This document shows positions 1 through 11,931 of a DNA stretch of 64,000 bases, one piece after another. The notes under the pieces were generated by a model, which worked only from the letters and a program-made list of their open reading frames with translations, did not search any database and was not told where the DNA came from. Positions within the stretch are counted from its first letter, which is position 1. The number at the start of each line of letters is the position of its first letter. This stretch comes from Chaetomium olivaceum (Eukaryota; Ascomycota; Sordariomycetes; Sordariales; Chaetomiaceae). The DNA is taken from assembly GCA_039881045.1 (NCBI GenBank), contig JAYWVB010000008.1, positions 1,054,001 to 1,118,000 of the forward strand, read 5' to 3'. The position numbers were made by a program, and so were the translations under genes.

Positions 1-1236
1 AAGTCAGGTTCTCTGATCCGCTTCAATCCGCGCTATCTTAGGTAATGATGGCCAAGCAAGCATCGAGGTTCGATCATGCGCACCTTTTTCCGTCTCAAAA
101 CTTGCGTCCGAAGTTCACCAGTGGAGGCGCTGAGGCGTTCGACGACGCAAGGGACTCACCGGGCAAATGCAGGGAAGAGGGATGTGCACAATGGGGGATG
201 AAATCTCCTGAGTGGCGCAAATTACAGCCAATTCCGGCTGTGGCGATTCGCGCTTTTGAGATTTGCGAGACCACCAGTCACGCCAGTGTCGCCGCCTCGT
301 AACCCTCCCTCACTTCCCATCAGCCTGTCAGGGTGTTGACTAAGCTCATCAACTGGGTGGCTGAGAATGACTCAACTTTTCATAAAGTGAAGTTTTTAGC
401 ATGTGCCTCGCATGAGCTCGGGCACTGAGACTCTGCTGAGGCCTCACGAACATCATCGGAGACGACGTCTCAACACCGACCCCGATGATGCAATCAAGTT
501 CCGGAAGCCACTGTCCCCGAAGCTCACTTTCATGCTGCTGGCTGAACTCGAAAAACGCTAATAAATCACTGCCGGAGCCAAGAAAACGGACACGGCGAGG
601 GCGACGGAGAATGACGACCAAAAGGGCATCTGCGCCTTCTTCCCAGGCTAGACCGCCTTGGGTAGACCAAGACACGCTAGACATGGGTGTTTGGCTTTGT
701 GTGCAGGCTGGCGAGCGAGCTGGCCACACCACAACACAACCCCACCCCGCCGCTTTGCAGCAGCTTGGCCAATCAAGCTGTCGCTGATTTTACCATTTCT
801 CCCATCCTCCGGGCGAGTTGAAACTGCGAGTGTGTCTCGACGTGAGGTGGTGCCGACCCGGCAGATTGATGGCGGGAGAAGAGGGGCTTCGAGAAGGACG
901 GTGTGCCTGTTGGCACCTGCAGGCACTGGGCTCCTTCCATGTTGCTTGTCGGGGTCGTCGCGAATCGCTGGAACGCTCGGAACGGAGAGGAAGAAGAGGG
1001 GGGAGATGCCGGAAGCGTAATCAAACGAGACATCAACGAGACATCGTATTTGTGTAAATCGTGGGCGCAAAGTGACCCGAAGCAGTCGCCATCCATTTCG
1101 CCCGTACGGAATCTGAGTGTGGGCTTCGCCAGGTGCTGGGATTCTGGGATTCTGCCAAGCGGCGTTCAATGTCGCACCGCTGACTGTCATGGACGGCTGG
1201 GGCCAGGTGTGGACGGCCTGCAGGAGTGTGGAGGTT

Positions 1237-1256
1237 GGGGGGGGGGGGGGAGGGGG
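1237..1256. repeat. G-rich run (G14, A, G5)
   Basis: A run of fourteen G, one A and five more G lies in non-coding DNA. It is a potential G-quadruplex former on the + strand and also a likely place for sequence-length error. No gene context gives it a role. Confidence 0.7.
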
Positions 1257-1296
1257 ATCGGGTCGGTGGTGCAGACCTGGCTGTGGGCTGCTTGCA

Positions 1297-1321
1297 GCGT
1301 TTTGGCGTTTTGGCGTTTTGG
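1297..1321. repeat. Three copies of an 8-bp direct repeat
   Basis: The octamer GCGTTTTG is repeated three times head to tail in non-coding DNA, about 40 bp after the G-rich run. It is a simple tandem repeat with no evident function. Confidence 0.8.
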
Positions 1322-2548
1322 CCCGAGTTTGGCAACCCCCCGTGGCATCAAGGACCCGGCGCACCCCATTCAAAACTAAGCCAGTGCCGTGCCGAGATGC
1401 TCACTCTCCTTCCCTCCCCCCATCGAGCCGTCACGATGCTCAACTTCAAGATCTAGGAAGAAGCGGCTCTCCTGTAGTCAGCTTGTGAGATCTGTGTATC
1501 TTCTACTCTCCTCTCCTCTCAATTTTTCAAACCGTCCTTCGTCTTCCCACTTCATTTCCGGTCCCAGTCCCTTTTTTTGCAGTCCCGGTTTCTTGTCCCA
1601 GCATCCCGTTCCACTTTCCAATGATTGCCAGTCTGTTTGTCTAGAACGTTTCCCTTTCTCGCGACGCATTCACTTGCTCGCTGCGACAAAGGAAAACAGT
1701 CCCAACGGGCACACTCCCTTTCCCGGCAGCGTGTGCAAAAACCTAGACGACCAGCTCTCTCGGCCTCGCACCCGGTGTTGCTCGAAAAAATCACCCCCCG
1801 GTCCAACCAACCCGACCCCGAACAAGGAATCCGCCGCCCATCAAAGAAAAGGCGAGAAAAAAAGCGAGCAGCGCAACCAAGTCATCATCACTCATTTTCC
1901 CGCCTGGCTTCTAACACGACGCCGGTGACCCGACCAAACCGCCACTGCGTTTCCGCAAAGGAGAAAGGGGACCCATTTTCAGGCTCCCGCCGGACTGGTC
2001 ACACCACACAAGCGCTCCACGCCTGCCAGTTGGGGCCACCTGGTTTTAGCCAGCGGCAAGTGTCGGTTACCTGGGACCACCCTCGCCACACAGCGGAAGA
2101 GTCATCGAGACAAGGGGTCACCCGAAGCCGGCGACCTTATCTGAGTCGCCCGAACAGCCACGCGCGCGCCCTCTCACACCAAGGAGTCACATCGCCGCCT
2201 ACCACGGTCGATAACCAACTCAACGTTCTCGTCGTTAAATGCGGCTGATGACCTTGCTGCAACGACATCGTTAAGTCTCAACACATTACAAAACACACCA
2301 ACACACCAACACCAACAAAGACCCACGGACACACATGGTACCTGCATAGCCCACGCGCATTCCCGAGCCAAGCCGCACACTGCCTGCCGCGATACCGTCA
2401 TCCCGAGTCTCGACCTACCTGGTTTTGCCTGCCCCCAAAAACACGTCGTCGCCTCTACGAACCCGCCTCCTCAACGCCCCGTATGGTAGGGTATTAACCA
2501 CCATATAACCTCACCACTTCCGCTTGCCCCAGCGAAAGAACACACACG

Positions 2549-2647
2549 ATGCCTTTTGAGAGCATTGTACTTACACCAGTCGCCGTCTCCGCTCTGTCTA
2601 CCGGTCTGATCTTTCGTGCAAAGTCGGCTTCTTGCGCCCAGCTCTAG
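2549..2647 (+). other. Possible upstream ORF of the cyclin gene (32 codons)
   Basis: An ATG opens a 32-codon frame ending in TAG about 175 bp before the cyclin start codon. It begins MPFESIVLTPV and has no recognised domain. Translation of such a leader ORF could lower cyclin synthesis, but neither the transcript start nor conservation can be seen from one sequence. It may be fortuitous. Confidence 0.25.
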
Positions 2648-2821
2648 AAGCCCGCTCTCCTTTTCGACATTCCCGGTTTTGCGACAATCATTGCGATCTG
2701 TCGCGGAACCAGCATCTCGATAGGTTCACGATCTGTTCAGCACCTCCTCGGTTTTCCCGGTAGACACTGCGTGACGGCGACTGGAAGTCATTGGACGCGC
2801 CTCTATCCTCCTTAACACAAG

Positions 2822-4909
2822 ATGGTGTCCGCCGCCATTGACGATCCGACCCCCTTCGCCCAACTCACCCGCAACAATGCGCCCTATAACCTGTCACTAG
2901 CCACCTCGGCATCTTCCTCCTCCTCCTCATTCTGGTCCGATGTGTCTTCGCAGCACTCGGACGACTCGGTCTCGACCGCCCCGACATCCTACTCCGACTC
3001 CTGCGATTCATTCTACTTCGCTCAACCTCTAACTTCCTCACAAACCTCGGTTAGCTCCCTCGGCAGTTCCTGCGAACCGACCGTGAAGCTGCATGACCCC
3101 TGGGTAAAGTCCCAGCTCCAATCTCAAAGCCAAGCCGACCCGGCCAAGCTGCGACAGAACCCCCGGCGCACCGGTACCTCGACGACGACGCGCACCGGAC
3201 GCCCGCCCTCTCTTGTGCGCCAGTCCGATCGCAAGCTCAGCTTCGTCGAGAACCTCGTTGGTAAGAAACATTCTTGCCTACCGTCAAGGACATGTACTCA
3301 ATGTTACTCCCAGATACGTCGACCCATGTTGTGGAAGCGATCTGGCCCCCTCATCAGTGCCTCCGCGCCCTGACAGCGGGAATAAGGCGGTGCTCCCGCT
3401 TCGCACCTTCATCCAGGAGACGCTGCGCCGCTCGCGAACCAGCTATTCCACCTTGCAGGTCGCTCTCTACTACCTGGTCTTGATCAAGTCGCATGTGCCG
3501 TCTTATGATTTCACCACAGAGCAGCCCGACGACTGCCGCTCTAGCCAGGCGATCCAATGCGGGCGCCGCATGTTCCTCGCAGCCCTCATTCTCGCCTCCA
3601 AGTATCTTCAAGATCGCAACTACTCAGCTCGCGCATGGAGCAAGATCTCCGGCCTTGACACTCAGGAAATCAACCAAAATGAGATGGCCTTCCTCTTGGC
3701 CGTCAACTGGAAGCTCCACGTCACCGAGGAGACTTACAAGCGCTGGGCCGACTGCGTGTCCAAATTTACCGACCCAGCCTCCTTCTCCCGGCGGCGCCGC
3801 TCAGCTGGTATATGAGAGGCAGTGCCATGACTTCCGGCGCATCATCCTGAACGTATCGCCCGAGCTCGACAACCTGACTGAATTGACCACTTGGTCACCT
3901 GTTATGACACCCACTCAAGACCTCCCCCCGCGGTCGCTTTATACGCCTCCCGCGGAGCCTACCGTCGCTTTTGCGTCCGATGGGGAGCTTGGCTCAGCCT
4001 CCAAGTTTCGTGGCGTACCTACCATCATGGAACCCGTTCCCTCGATGGCCTACGTGCCTGGCCGCTTGGTTCCGGCTCTTGGCCTTCTCCCGACCCGCGC
4101 TTGACCCCGCAGACTAGCGGATTCGGTACTCCTGCAGCGAGTGCCGCATCTTCTCTTCTGGGAGAAGCTCCTCGATGGGCTTTGCCATGGCTCAGGCGAC
4201 AGCCTCCACTTCGGTCCAGTCTACCGATCGGTGGCCGCCCTCGGCAACGTCATCCCCGATGAGCTACGTGACCCGTCGTTCCTCGCTCGCCAACTCGGTC
4301 TCGACCGCGTCCTCGCCCGAGTCAATGGTTTCGGATTCGTCCAGGCTTTCGCGCTCCTCCTCGATCTCTTCGGCTTCTTCGGTCACCGCGCCGTCGTCCA
4401 AGTTGGACGTCCAGGCGCGATACCGGTCTGCGAAGCTGTGCAGTGACAGGGTGAGCTTGCGGCCAACCATTGCATCGGTCCCCGAAGACCACGAGGCTTT
4501 CATGACATCGTCGCCCGAATCCTATGCTGTCCCAACTGGGAAGGAGTTCAGCGAGATGTCTTTGGAGACGCCTCTCGGGCGTCGGGAACGCGAGATGGAC
4601 GATGCGGCGCGGGCTCTTCAGGAGCTGCAGCGCTCCGGCGCCAACCGACCGGCGATCCCACCGAGGGCTGGATCCAAGCGGGGCAGGGCCAACTCGGTCC
4701 ATGATGACGTTCGCGAAATGCTCGTCGGCCAGCAGAACGGACTCTCCTGGCCTGAATCTATGGTTCGCGCACAGGTGCCTGTCCGGCGAGGCAGCTACAA
4801 GCGCGTCTGCTGCTCGACCGAGGCGGCTCGGGCACCGAGATTCTCTGCACTTCACCCAGCCGTTGGAGGATTTGGCGGCCCGGGGATGTGGGAGGGGATT
4901 CTCAATTAA
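2822..4909 (+). CDS. PHO80/Pcl-type cyclin, frame-disrupted
   Basis: The protein has a Ser-rich N-terminus (residues 1-145) followed by a PHO80-like cyclin box. Recognisable box segments are TFIQETLRRSRTSYSTLQVA, LILASKYLQDRNYSARAW and NEMAFLLAVNWKLHVTEETY. The C-terminal half is Ser/Pro-rich and ends with a KRVCCSTEA-type segment and ILN. Members of this family bind Pho85-type cyclin-dependent kinases and act in cell-cycle or nutrient responses. The ATG at 2822 starts a clean first exon. A GT-AG intron spans 3261-3313. Four frame changes then interrupt the coding line, near 3340 (C run), 3785, 4085 and 4162, although the translation stays recognisable in successive frames. Loss of function or indel errors are both possible; the preserved protein favours error. 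Family assignment is confident, the exact member is not. Confidence 0.8.
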
Positions 4910-5639
4910 TAACCTTCTATGGGGGGCACACCCTATCGACCTTTCAACATGTCTAATATTGCTTATACCGCGCCATCTCGCACATATCAACAGTCTTTCA
5001 AACACAACACGGACCGCCCTTGTGATACTATTGTTTTTCTTGTATCGTTCCTTTTCCGGGAGGGGTTGATGGCAGGTGATCTCAAATGGAGTTTTCTGCT
5101 TCCAAATACCAGCCTTGGAGACCTCTAGCTCATAGACGGCTTAGATGGTGACCAAGGGAAACGGGCGAAAAGCACGCTACGTTCTATTTTGCATGGGTCC
5201 CGGACTCGGCGGGGGAAACGGCATGGAGGGGGAGGAGGCGGCGGAATTTTGGTTGAATCGTTTGGCGAAGGTGGTTGTTGTTGCTGTCCTGTGTACGATG
5301 AGTGGAGTGGATGATATCTTGCTTTTACCGTCTTTCGTTTTCATTTTCTTTACCGTTACTGGCCCGGTTCTCGGCATCCTCCACCTGTGGATGGCCGAGA
5401 CAGGGAAATGGGATATTTATTAGGAGCATAATGGACGGAGCCAAGGCACCGGAGAGAACTGAACGGCCGCCGACGCCTATTTCCTGCTTGTTGCACCGGC
5501 AACCAGGGGGGAGGGGTTTGCAACCACTCGGTTTCTCTCCTCTCCCCGTGCCTGAGGCTTCTTTGCATCACAAACGGAGTTTGAACTGGGCTTTTCCCCC
5601 CAGAAGCGAGACCCTTCGGGCACCTCGAGAGGAACCTCT

Positions 5640-5660
5640 GGACGGACGGACGGACGGACA
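5640..5660. repeat. (GGAC)n microsatellite
   Basis: About five uninterrupted copies of a GGAC tetranucleotide lie in non-coding DNA. Confidence 0.8.
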
Positions 5661-6411
5661 GAGGCGGAACCGGATCCCATCAAGGTATCCCTTCCAAACT
5701 TGGCAGCTAGCATATACGCAAGTTACCGTGCTACTCTTAGCCAGAGCACAGCTAGAAGCTACAGTATTTGACGCAGTTGGAGCAAACAGTTTTCTCGTTC
5801 AAGGATGACGCGGTCTCGCGGTTGTGCAACGCTGCGAATTTCGGCTTGAGCAAGCAAGACATGGAGAGCCCTCCTCCTTCAAGCAGTGGTCCGACGAGTC
5901 GGATCTGGCCCCCGAGTGGACGCCATGGGCTTGATTTGAGCCCTTTCTTTAAAACTTGATTCTAAGGACACTCCCTCTTCGAACGAACAGAGGATGTTTG
6001 TGCTCTTCCCTCCCGTGTCTCCGTTTTCTGAAATTCGTGGTTCGGCTTTGTCCAGTGGACCTGCTGCTGCTCACCACCGTTTTCACTTTCTGACAAATTA
6101 CTCAGGGATTTGTAACTCCTGAAGCCTGAGGCCCCTCCCAGCGCGCGCGCAAGACAAGACAAGACGAGACAAGAAACAGGAAACAAGAAAAACGAAACTG
6201 TTGCCGAGCGACGCGGGAGCCAACCCGGCCCTGGCGGCCTGTCCTGTGCCTGCTTGGTCAGTTCCTGCTGTGCTGGGTCTTTTGGGCCGGGCCAGTCTGC
6301 TTCCGGTCTCGCCCCTCGCATCGCCTCCCGAGTGAGTCATCGGGAACAACTTTCGACGAACGCATGGGCGGACGGAGCAAACCACCACCACACACCCAAC
6401 AACCCACCACC

Positions 6412-6434
6412 GACCAACCAACCAACCAACCAAC
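6412..6434. repeat. (CAAC)n microsatellite
   Basis: About five to six copies of CAAC follow a CA-rich stretch containing several ACCACC and CACACC elements. The repeat is non-coding. Confidence 0.8.
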
Positions 6435-6944
6435 TCCCAACTGCGACCCCTGGTCAGTTTAGTTCGTTTTTTATTTTTATTTTTTATACCGTTTTCTTCT
6501 TCTTTTGCCTCCCGTTTTGGGGGGGGAGGGGATGTGAGTTTTTTTGAGGGGGGCTGGCTTGTTGGCTGCACTAATAGACCAGGGTAAGGTAAGGTGAGGG
6601 AAGGTGAGGTGGTCCAGTGATGAACTGGGACAAAGAGGTGAGTGGCATGCGGGACCCCGTCCATGCCGTCCCGAGCATGCCCGGGTTTGTGGGGGTGAGT
6701 TTTGTCGTGGTGGTGAACTCGTAGCGGCGGGTATGACACGCCACGCGGTCTCACGTGCTTCGTGCGTGAATCAGTCTAAGCAGTGAGTCGCCCCCCTCCC
6801 CTGAGGCAATATCTGGGGCCAATATGGCGCGGCTGATGTGATGCTGTTGTTGTTGTTCAACGTCACGGGGGTGCGGGGTGGAGGTTGATGCCTACTTGGG
6901 AGTGCGATGACTGCTCTCCCTCCCGTGCTTTGCTCGTTTGTCCA

Positions 6945-6966
6945 TCTGTCTGTCTGTCTGTCTGTC
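6945..6966. repeat. (TCTG)n microsatellite
   Basis: Five or more copies of TCTG are followed by a CT-rich tract running to about 7030. The repeat is non-coding. Confidence 0.8.
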
Positions 6967-8420
6967 CTTTTCTTTCTTTCTCGCCTTTCTTGCTCTTGAT
7001 CTCGCCCCTCCTCCTCTCCTCCTCCCCTCCCCCTCCGAACTGCTAAGCCGCCCGGTGGGTCCCGGATCACTCGGGGAGGCGGGTAAGTGCAGACTGAGTA
7101 TTGTGTGCATGAGAAGAGGGGGACGGCGAGATGGATGCGGAAGGAGTCAGTTAGCGTTTTCCTCCTTGGCTGGCCGTGGACAAGTCCGTGGCGGCGTTTT
7201 GGTGGCGAGTGGATAGTTTTCACGGCCTTCCAGAGCCAAGAGTCAGTGACCACTTCACGGTGGTACTTGTAAATTGGGGCTCTTCTGCCTGTTGTGTATG
7301 TGACAGTGTATCTAACAGAAGTCACTCTTGTTTCACCGGCTGGTGTAGGTGTCTTCATACTCTTGACTCACGCCGGGACAGCGGACCATGGCGCCAGTGA
7401 CTCCATTCGGAGAGCGTGACGGCAGATGAGGGAGCTGTTTTCACGGTCTTTTCCCTGTTGACTTCACCTCCGGCTCATCATGAACGACGCCGTAACAGTC
7501 AGAAACGAGTCTCGAACGCTGCAGGCGGGCACACGGAGCAGAAACGCGCTTCACTTTTGCTTTGATCTACCCAACATAACGGCGTGGAGGGGCAACGATG
7601 GGACGACGTCACGCATGAGCGTCTGCATTTCCGTTAATTCGAAGAGGGCCGAGCTTGCCGAGACGGTTACGTATGCTATTGGACCTCAAGGTGAGGCCAT
7701 TGGTCTCTGGCCCCCGAGCTGAGAATGTCCGTGACACGGCGATGAGGCGCATGGAAGCTCGGCGCTCCTGACGGGGCCGAGCTCCATAAGGTCAGGTCAC
7801 GGAAGCTGATCCATATGGACATGGAAGGAAGGGTCCGTGAGAGTCAGCAGGCGGTAATAGGAGGAAATGGCAAATGGCCGTGTCCCCCAAGGCATTTGCT
7901 TACAAATTGCAAGTTGATGCGGAGGGGGTACGGTAGCCTTTCTCCGGCCATGACGACGATCACGAGTGATCCAGGCTGATATTGGTGGATTCGAAAAGCA
8001 GAGTGAGTCCTTCGTTTTAGCGACATGTAGTATCGACCATCCGGTATCAGCACCTGCCAGGCGCAATAGAGGACGAGTAACTCATTTGTATTCAAACATA
8101 TGGACCGCGGTCTGTTCTTCAACATAGTCTATCATTCAGTATTGCGCCCAAAGGGAGTAAGTAGTGTTCCTCGTGGTGAGCTGAGATGGTAGAGAAGAGA
8201 AAGGGGCCAAATATAGGCGCTGTTGTACAGGAACAAGACGCACCAAAACCAGAACACCAAACAGAGTCAACATCTACACCCATGCCTCTAAGACAACCCC
8301 TGCCGCCAACGCCAGTCTATCCGATACATGCTTTTGCGCCGTAGGGAGCCCGAGATAAAAAGACAAGCATATCCGCCCCCTAGAACACCAGGACCACAAC
8401 CGAGGCCAAGCCTGGGGTGA

Positions 8421-10156
8421 CTACCTGAAGGGCCACTTCTTTGCTCGCGCCTGCTTGGCGTTCTTCATCATGTTGATGCGCCTCAGCCGCTCGCGGTTGC
8501 TGGGATCCAGCAAGCCGTCCGTACCGTCTTCGCAAAACCACTGGTTCTGGCTGCGGAGACCACCCAGGCCGCCCCCGTTCATCTTGACCCGCCCAACCTT
8601 ACGGAGCTTCACCAGCCCGTACCAGCAGACGAAGAGAGAGATGATGGACGAGATGCCAGTGACGGCCCCAAAACCCCAGTTGGTCTCCTCGATGAAGTTT
8701 TCGAGGTTCATGCCGTATAAGCCTGCTAGAAAGGTTCCCATGGCCAGCCCGAGCGTGCCGACGCTGAACTTAAGATCGAGCAACATGAGCGAGTTGCGGT
8801 TGGCGTCGAGAATCGCACGGATGCTGGATAGGGGTTGTCAGCATCAACATGCATTTGTGATTTCTCGGCAAGTGGGGAAAACTCACATTTCTTCGGTGTT
8901 TCTGATGCTCGACACCAGGTTGCTCGCCTCTTGGACCACTTCGTCACAGACCTTGTTATAGGATTCCAAGAGGAGTTCGACCTCGGTGTGATCATCCTCG
9001 CCTCTAATCAAGTCGTGCATCTTCTCGGTCAAGTACATGGCGGCAAGATCATCATCAGCCTCCAGTAGCTCCTCGATGGCGTCTCGGACTAGCCTGGCCT
9101 TCTGCTCAAACGTGCTGACCCTCTTCGACAGGACGAGAAGTATCCTCAGTTTCTCGCGATCAATATCATCTTCGAGGTCGCTAAGGATACGAATGACCGG
9201 GTCTCGCACCGACTCGAAGTCAGCTTCCAACTCGGATGTGACCGACATCAAAACCGCTTCGAGGGCTCGGAACTCGTAGGGCAAGCTGTTTGCTCCGGCT
9301 ACCTGCTTCTGCTGGAGCTTCCCCTGTAGGTCGTACATGAAGGCCGATTGGGGGTATGACGAGGTGGAACCGTAGACGTCGAACAGAAGGACTCGGTCGT
9401 GTTTGATGAGGACCTTCAGGTGGAGAAGGTTGAGGAGGATGGCTGAAGGACGGACGAGAATGTGTGGGAGGTTGGACGAGTCGATCTTGCGGAGATCGCG
9501 TGGAAGGAGGCCATACTGTCGAGCAACACTGTCAATAATCGGATTCCATTGGGGATTGTCCTAACATTGCGTACCCTAGCAATTAGCTCGCTCTTTTTAA
9601 GCTCACCGTCTACCATTATGACCTTCCCACTCCCGTCCACCTCGGTGCACCGCAACCTCGGGTCCAACGCAGCTTTCGCGGTCATTGACCTCTTCTGGAA
9701 GATTGATCCCGACTCCTCCTCCAACCGCACTCGGATGTCGCCCTCCTTCAATGGCTCGCCGCCCTTCTTCGAGTCGGGCCCAAAAATCCATTCGTGCCAC
9801 GCCGGCTTGCTGCCATCCTCATTGGGCGGTTGCCGCGAGGAAGCATACCGTTGCGCGCCCCCGGCAGGCGTAGAATCCTGGCTCCGGGTGGTGCTCGTTG
9901 CGGCGGTGCGCTGCTTCGTGAAAGCCTTTGGGAGAATGGCATCAAGACCGAGAAAAGCGGCTTGCAGTGTAGCTTCACGGCGGGCTACCGGGGCGTTCAT
10001 AAACCCTTCGGATAGTGCCGTCCTCGCGCAGATGCAGGCATGGCGGCGGGTCGACAGGCGCGAGGCGCACTCGGCAAAGGCAAGGCCTTGGGATTGGGCG
10101 CGCAAGAACCTGAGAAGCCTCGGCGATGGTACTGCTGGTTTTAATGCCGGAGGCAT
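8421..10156 (-). CDS. Mrs2/Lpe10-type mitochondrial Mg2+ channel
   Basis: CorA-superfamily magnesium channel of the mitochondrial inner membrane. Three exons are supported: 10156-9575, 9515-8887 and 8823-8421, with GT-AG introns of 59 and 63 bp that restore frame exactly, giving 537 aa. The N-terminus is basic and Arg/Ala/Ser-rich, consistent with a mitochondrial presequence. The long central region is helical and acidic. Near the C-terminus are two hydrophobic segments, and the first is followed by the family signature GMN in AGLYGMNLENF. The tail after the second segment is basic. No frame break is seen. The start at 10156 is the first ATG of the open frame; a later ATG within the presequence is possible. 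It diverges from the F-box-like gene about 510 bp away. Confidence 0.92.
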
Positions 10157-10668
10157 TGCAGGCGGGTGGGGCTAGTCACTCCAGATTGTTGGTTGTGGTC
10201 ACAACCCGAGCTCTCTTTCTCGATCTGAAATCAAATTGTTCCAAGCCGAAAAGTGAATCTGCAGAATTATTGCCAGGGCGGTCGGATGTGGACACCCCCT
10301 GTCTGGTCCGTGCCCACCGGCACCATTCATGGTGTGCGATTAGTGAGAGGGACCACATTAGATAGTCAACTTCTCTTTCTCGAAAATGAAACTTCTCTAG
10401 AGGTGGATAGGCAAGAATGGATTTGTGTTCAATAATGCGGTGGTAATCATATGTTAAGAATATTCAGCCGTTGGCATACAAACTATACTCTGATATTTTA
10501 TCCACTACACACAGAGTCCGACACCTGCTAATAGCGTTGACTCAAGAGTGGAGGGACTGTCCCAAGTCACATATTTCTTCCAGGGTTCAAAACTCACAAC
10601 GTCTTGAATTTCATATCCAATTCCAGCGCGATAACCACAATATTATCTGTTTGTTTTCTGCCACGCCA
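10157..10668. other. Divergent upstream region
   Basis: Shared upstream region between the Mrs2-type gene (-) and the F-box-like gene (+). It is relatively AT-rich at its right end. No coding signal or named regulatory site was recognised. Confidence 0.5.
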
Positions 10669-11931
10669 ATGAAACTGACCCCAATCAAAGTCAAAGGCAA
10701 AGCGGGTCAGCTAAAGAAATGGAAGCCGCCGCCGGAACCAACCCGGCGATCGAAACGACGGCGAGATGACGATGAAGCCAACGACAGCAAAGACGGCCCA
10801 CGTCGCAGGCGGTTCAAGTCGAAGAGGCCTGCCGCACCCGTGGAGGAACTGCCGACCGAGGTCCTCGAGAGTATCATTCTCATGTCCCGGAACCTCAACG
10901 TCTTACGCAGTAGTCTCAGGATCGGTTATCGTTTTTCATCCCGGGCGTTTCTGACCGAGCTGCTGGAGGCCGCGTTTGCGCCCACTTGGGGCGTGTGGTT
11001 CGGGTACGACAAAAATGTCGTATGCTCCTGGGATGAGCACTCCTTGCAGGAGTTGGGCAACAGCCGCGTCCTGAATCCGGACTGGGTTCCAGGCGACCCT
11101 GATTTTCAGGTTTGCAATGCTCCTTTGTTCACTACCAAACCCAAGTCGGGTTGGAAATTCAAGACTAGTTCCGTTAACTCCCTTTGAACAACCGCAGAGC
11201 GCCGTGCTTGCTTGCAAATGGGTCAACACCGCCCTAGTACTTGAGGCCCAGCAGAAGTGGTACCGGAGGAACGGCGGTCCCGGCAACCTCCTGGAACACT
11301 TGAACCCTTTGGGGAAGTCACGCGCCGAGTATGCCCTTGCGTTGCGGACATCGAGTGGTGGGCTGGATGATGTGGCAGCCCATTTTGAAAAGGACTGGGA
11401 GCGGTTCAAGGTTTCTTGCGCCAACTTCTTCGCGGTGGATACATCTAGGTTCGCCGACATCGACACCGTTTGGGAGCAACCCATGTACATGGACCTCCAT
11501 CCATTGACCAGGGTCCCGGGACGGCTTCTAGCCGCCCCGTTTAACTGGGAGACTGCGAAAGCGACATACTGGCTTGTCCGCGGCGGGGGTCGATTACTCG
11601 CCGGGCAGATGTCGTCGTGGGAGGTACGTATGATGCAGCTGAAACAAACATACAAAACGCTCTAGTTACTAACGGCCCTCGTTTGCAGCTAACCAAGAAA
11701 GGCTATGATCGTATCATGAAACTCCCGGATCAACAGCTTATCCTAGTCTTACTTGTCCTCTGGGTTAAACTACACGTTTTCGACCACTGGCCAGAATTTC
11801 TTCTGGAACAGGAGTTGGACGTCAGCCACCGAATGCAACAATCGGAGAGCTTGGCCGACCGAAAACTATGGCGGTGGGCCTTCGAGCTAATGGGGTGCCG
11901 GAGTGCTCTTGGGGAGCCGCAACCAAAATAA
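10669..11931 (+). CDS. F-box-like fungal protein
   Basis: Three exons (10669-11109, 11198-11623, 11689-11931) join in phase 0 through GT-AG introns of 88 and 65 bp to give 369 aa. The first 60 residues are very basic (Lys/Arg-rich, with an RRSKRRRDDD-like segment), suggesting nuclear localisation. Next comes an F-box-like motif beginning ELPTEVLESIILMSRNLNVL, then a segment (SSRAFLTELLEAAFAPTW) typical of a large family of filamentous-fungal F-box-like proteins. The C-terminal part has a hydrophobic helix in the third exon (LILVLLVLWVKLHVF). F-box proteins select substrates for SCF ubiquitin ligases, but no substrate-binding repeat is evident here. The start is the ATG before the basic region; the open frame extends further upstream without another convincing start. 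Confidence 0.75.

Larger units (their letters stand above)
1..2821. other. Gene-poor upstream region
   Basis: No convincing gene is visible. Open frames here overlap each other on both strands, lack recognisable domains and are biased by GC content. The stretch holds a G14 run, an 8-bp direct repeat and, nearest the cyclin gene, a pyrimidine- and CA-rich leader of the kind seen in fungal 5' UTRs. The final few hundred bases are probably promoter and 5' UTR of the downstream cyclin gene. Confidence 0.5.
4910..8420. other. 3.5-kb stretch without a recognisable gene
   Basis: The stretch lies between the 3' end of the cyclin gene and the 3' end of the Mrs2-type gene. Open frames are short, overlapping on both strands and low in complexity. 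It contains several tetranucleotide repeats, a G9 run near 6520 and CT-rich tracts. The first few hundred bases are probably cyclin 3' UTR. A non-coding transcript or a small lineage-specific gene cannot be excluded. Confidence 0.5.

Noticed and set aside
648..1373. 241-aa minus-strand frame with a poly-Pro stretch
   Set aside because: The poly-Pro comes from the G14 run. Overlapping frames on both strands are equally long, and no intron, domain or start context supports a gene.
7715..7760. CTGAGA-like sequence considered as part of a TPP riboswitch
   Set aside because: The paired elements and splice-site context of fungal TPP riboswitches are missing, and no thiamine gene is near.
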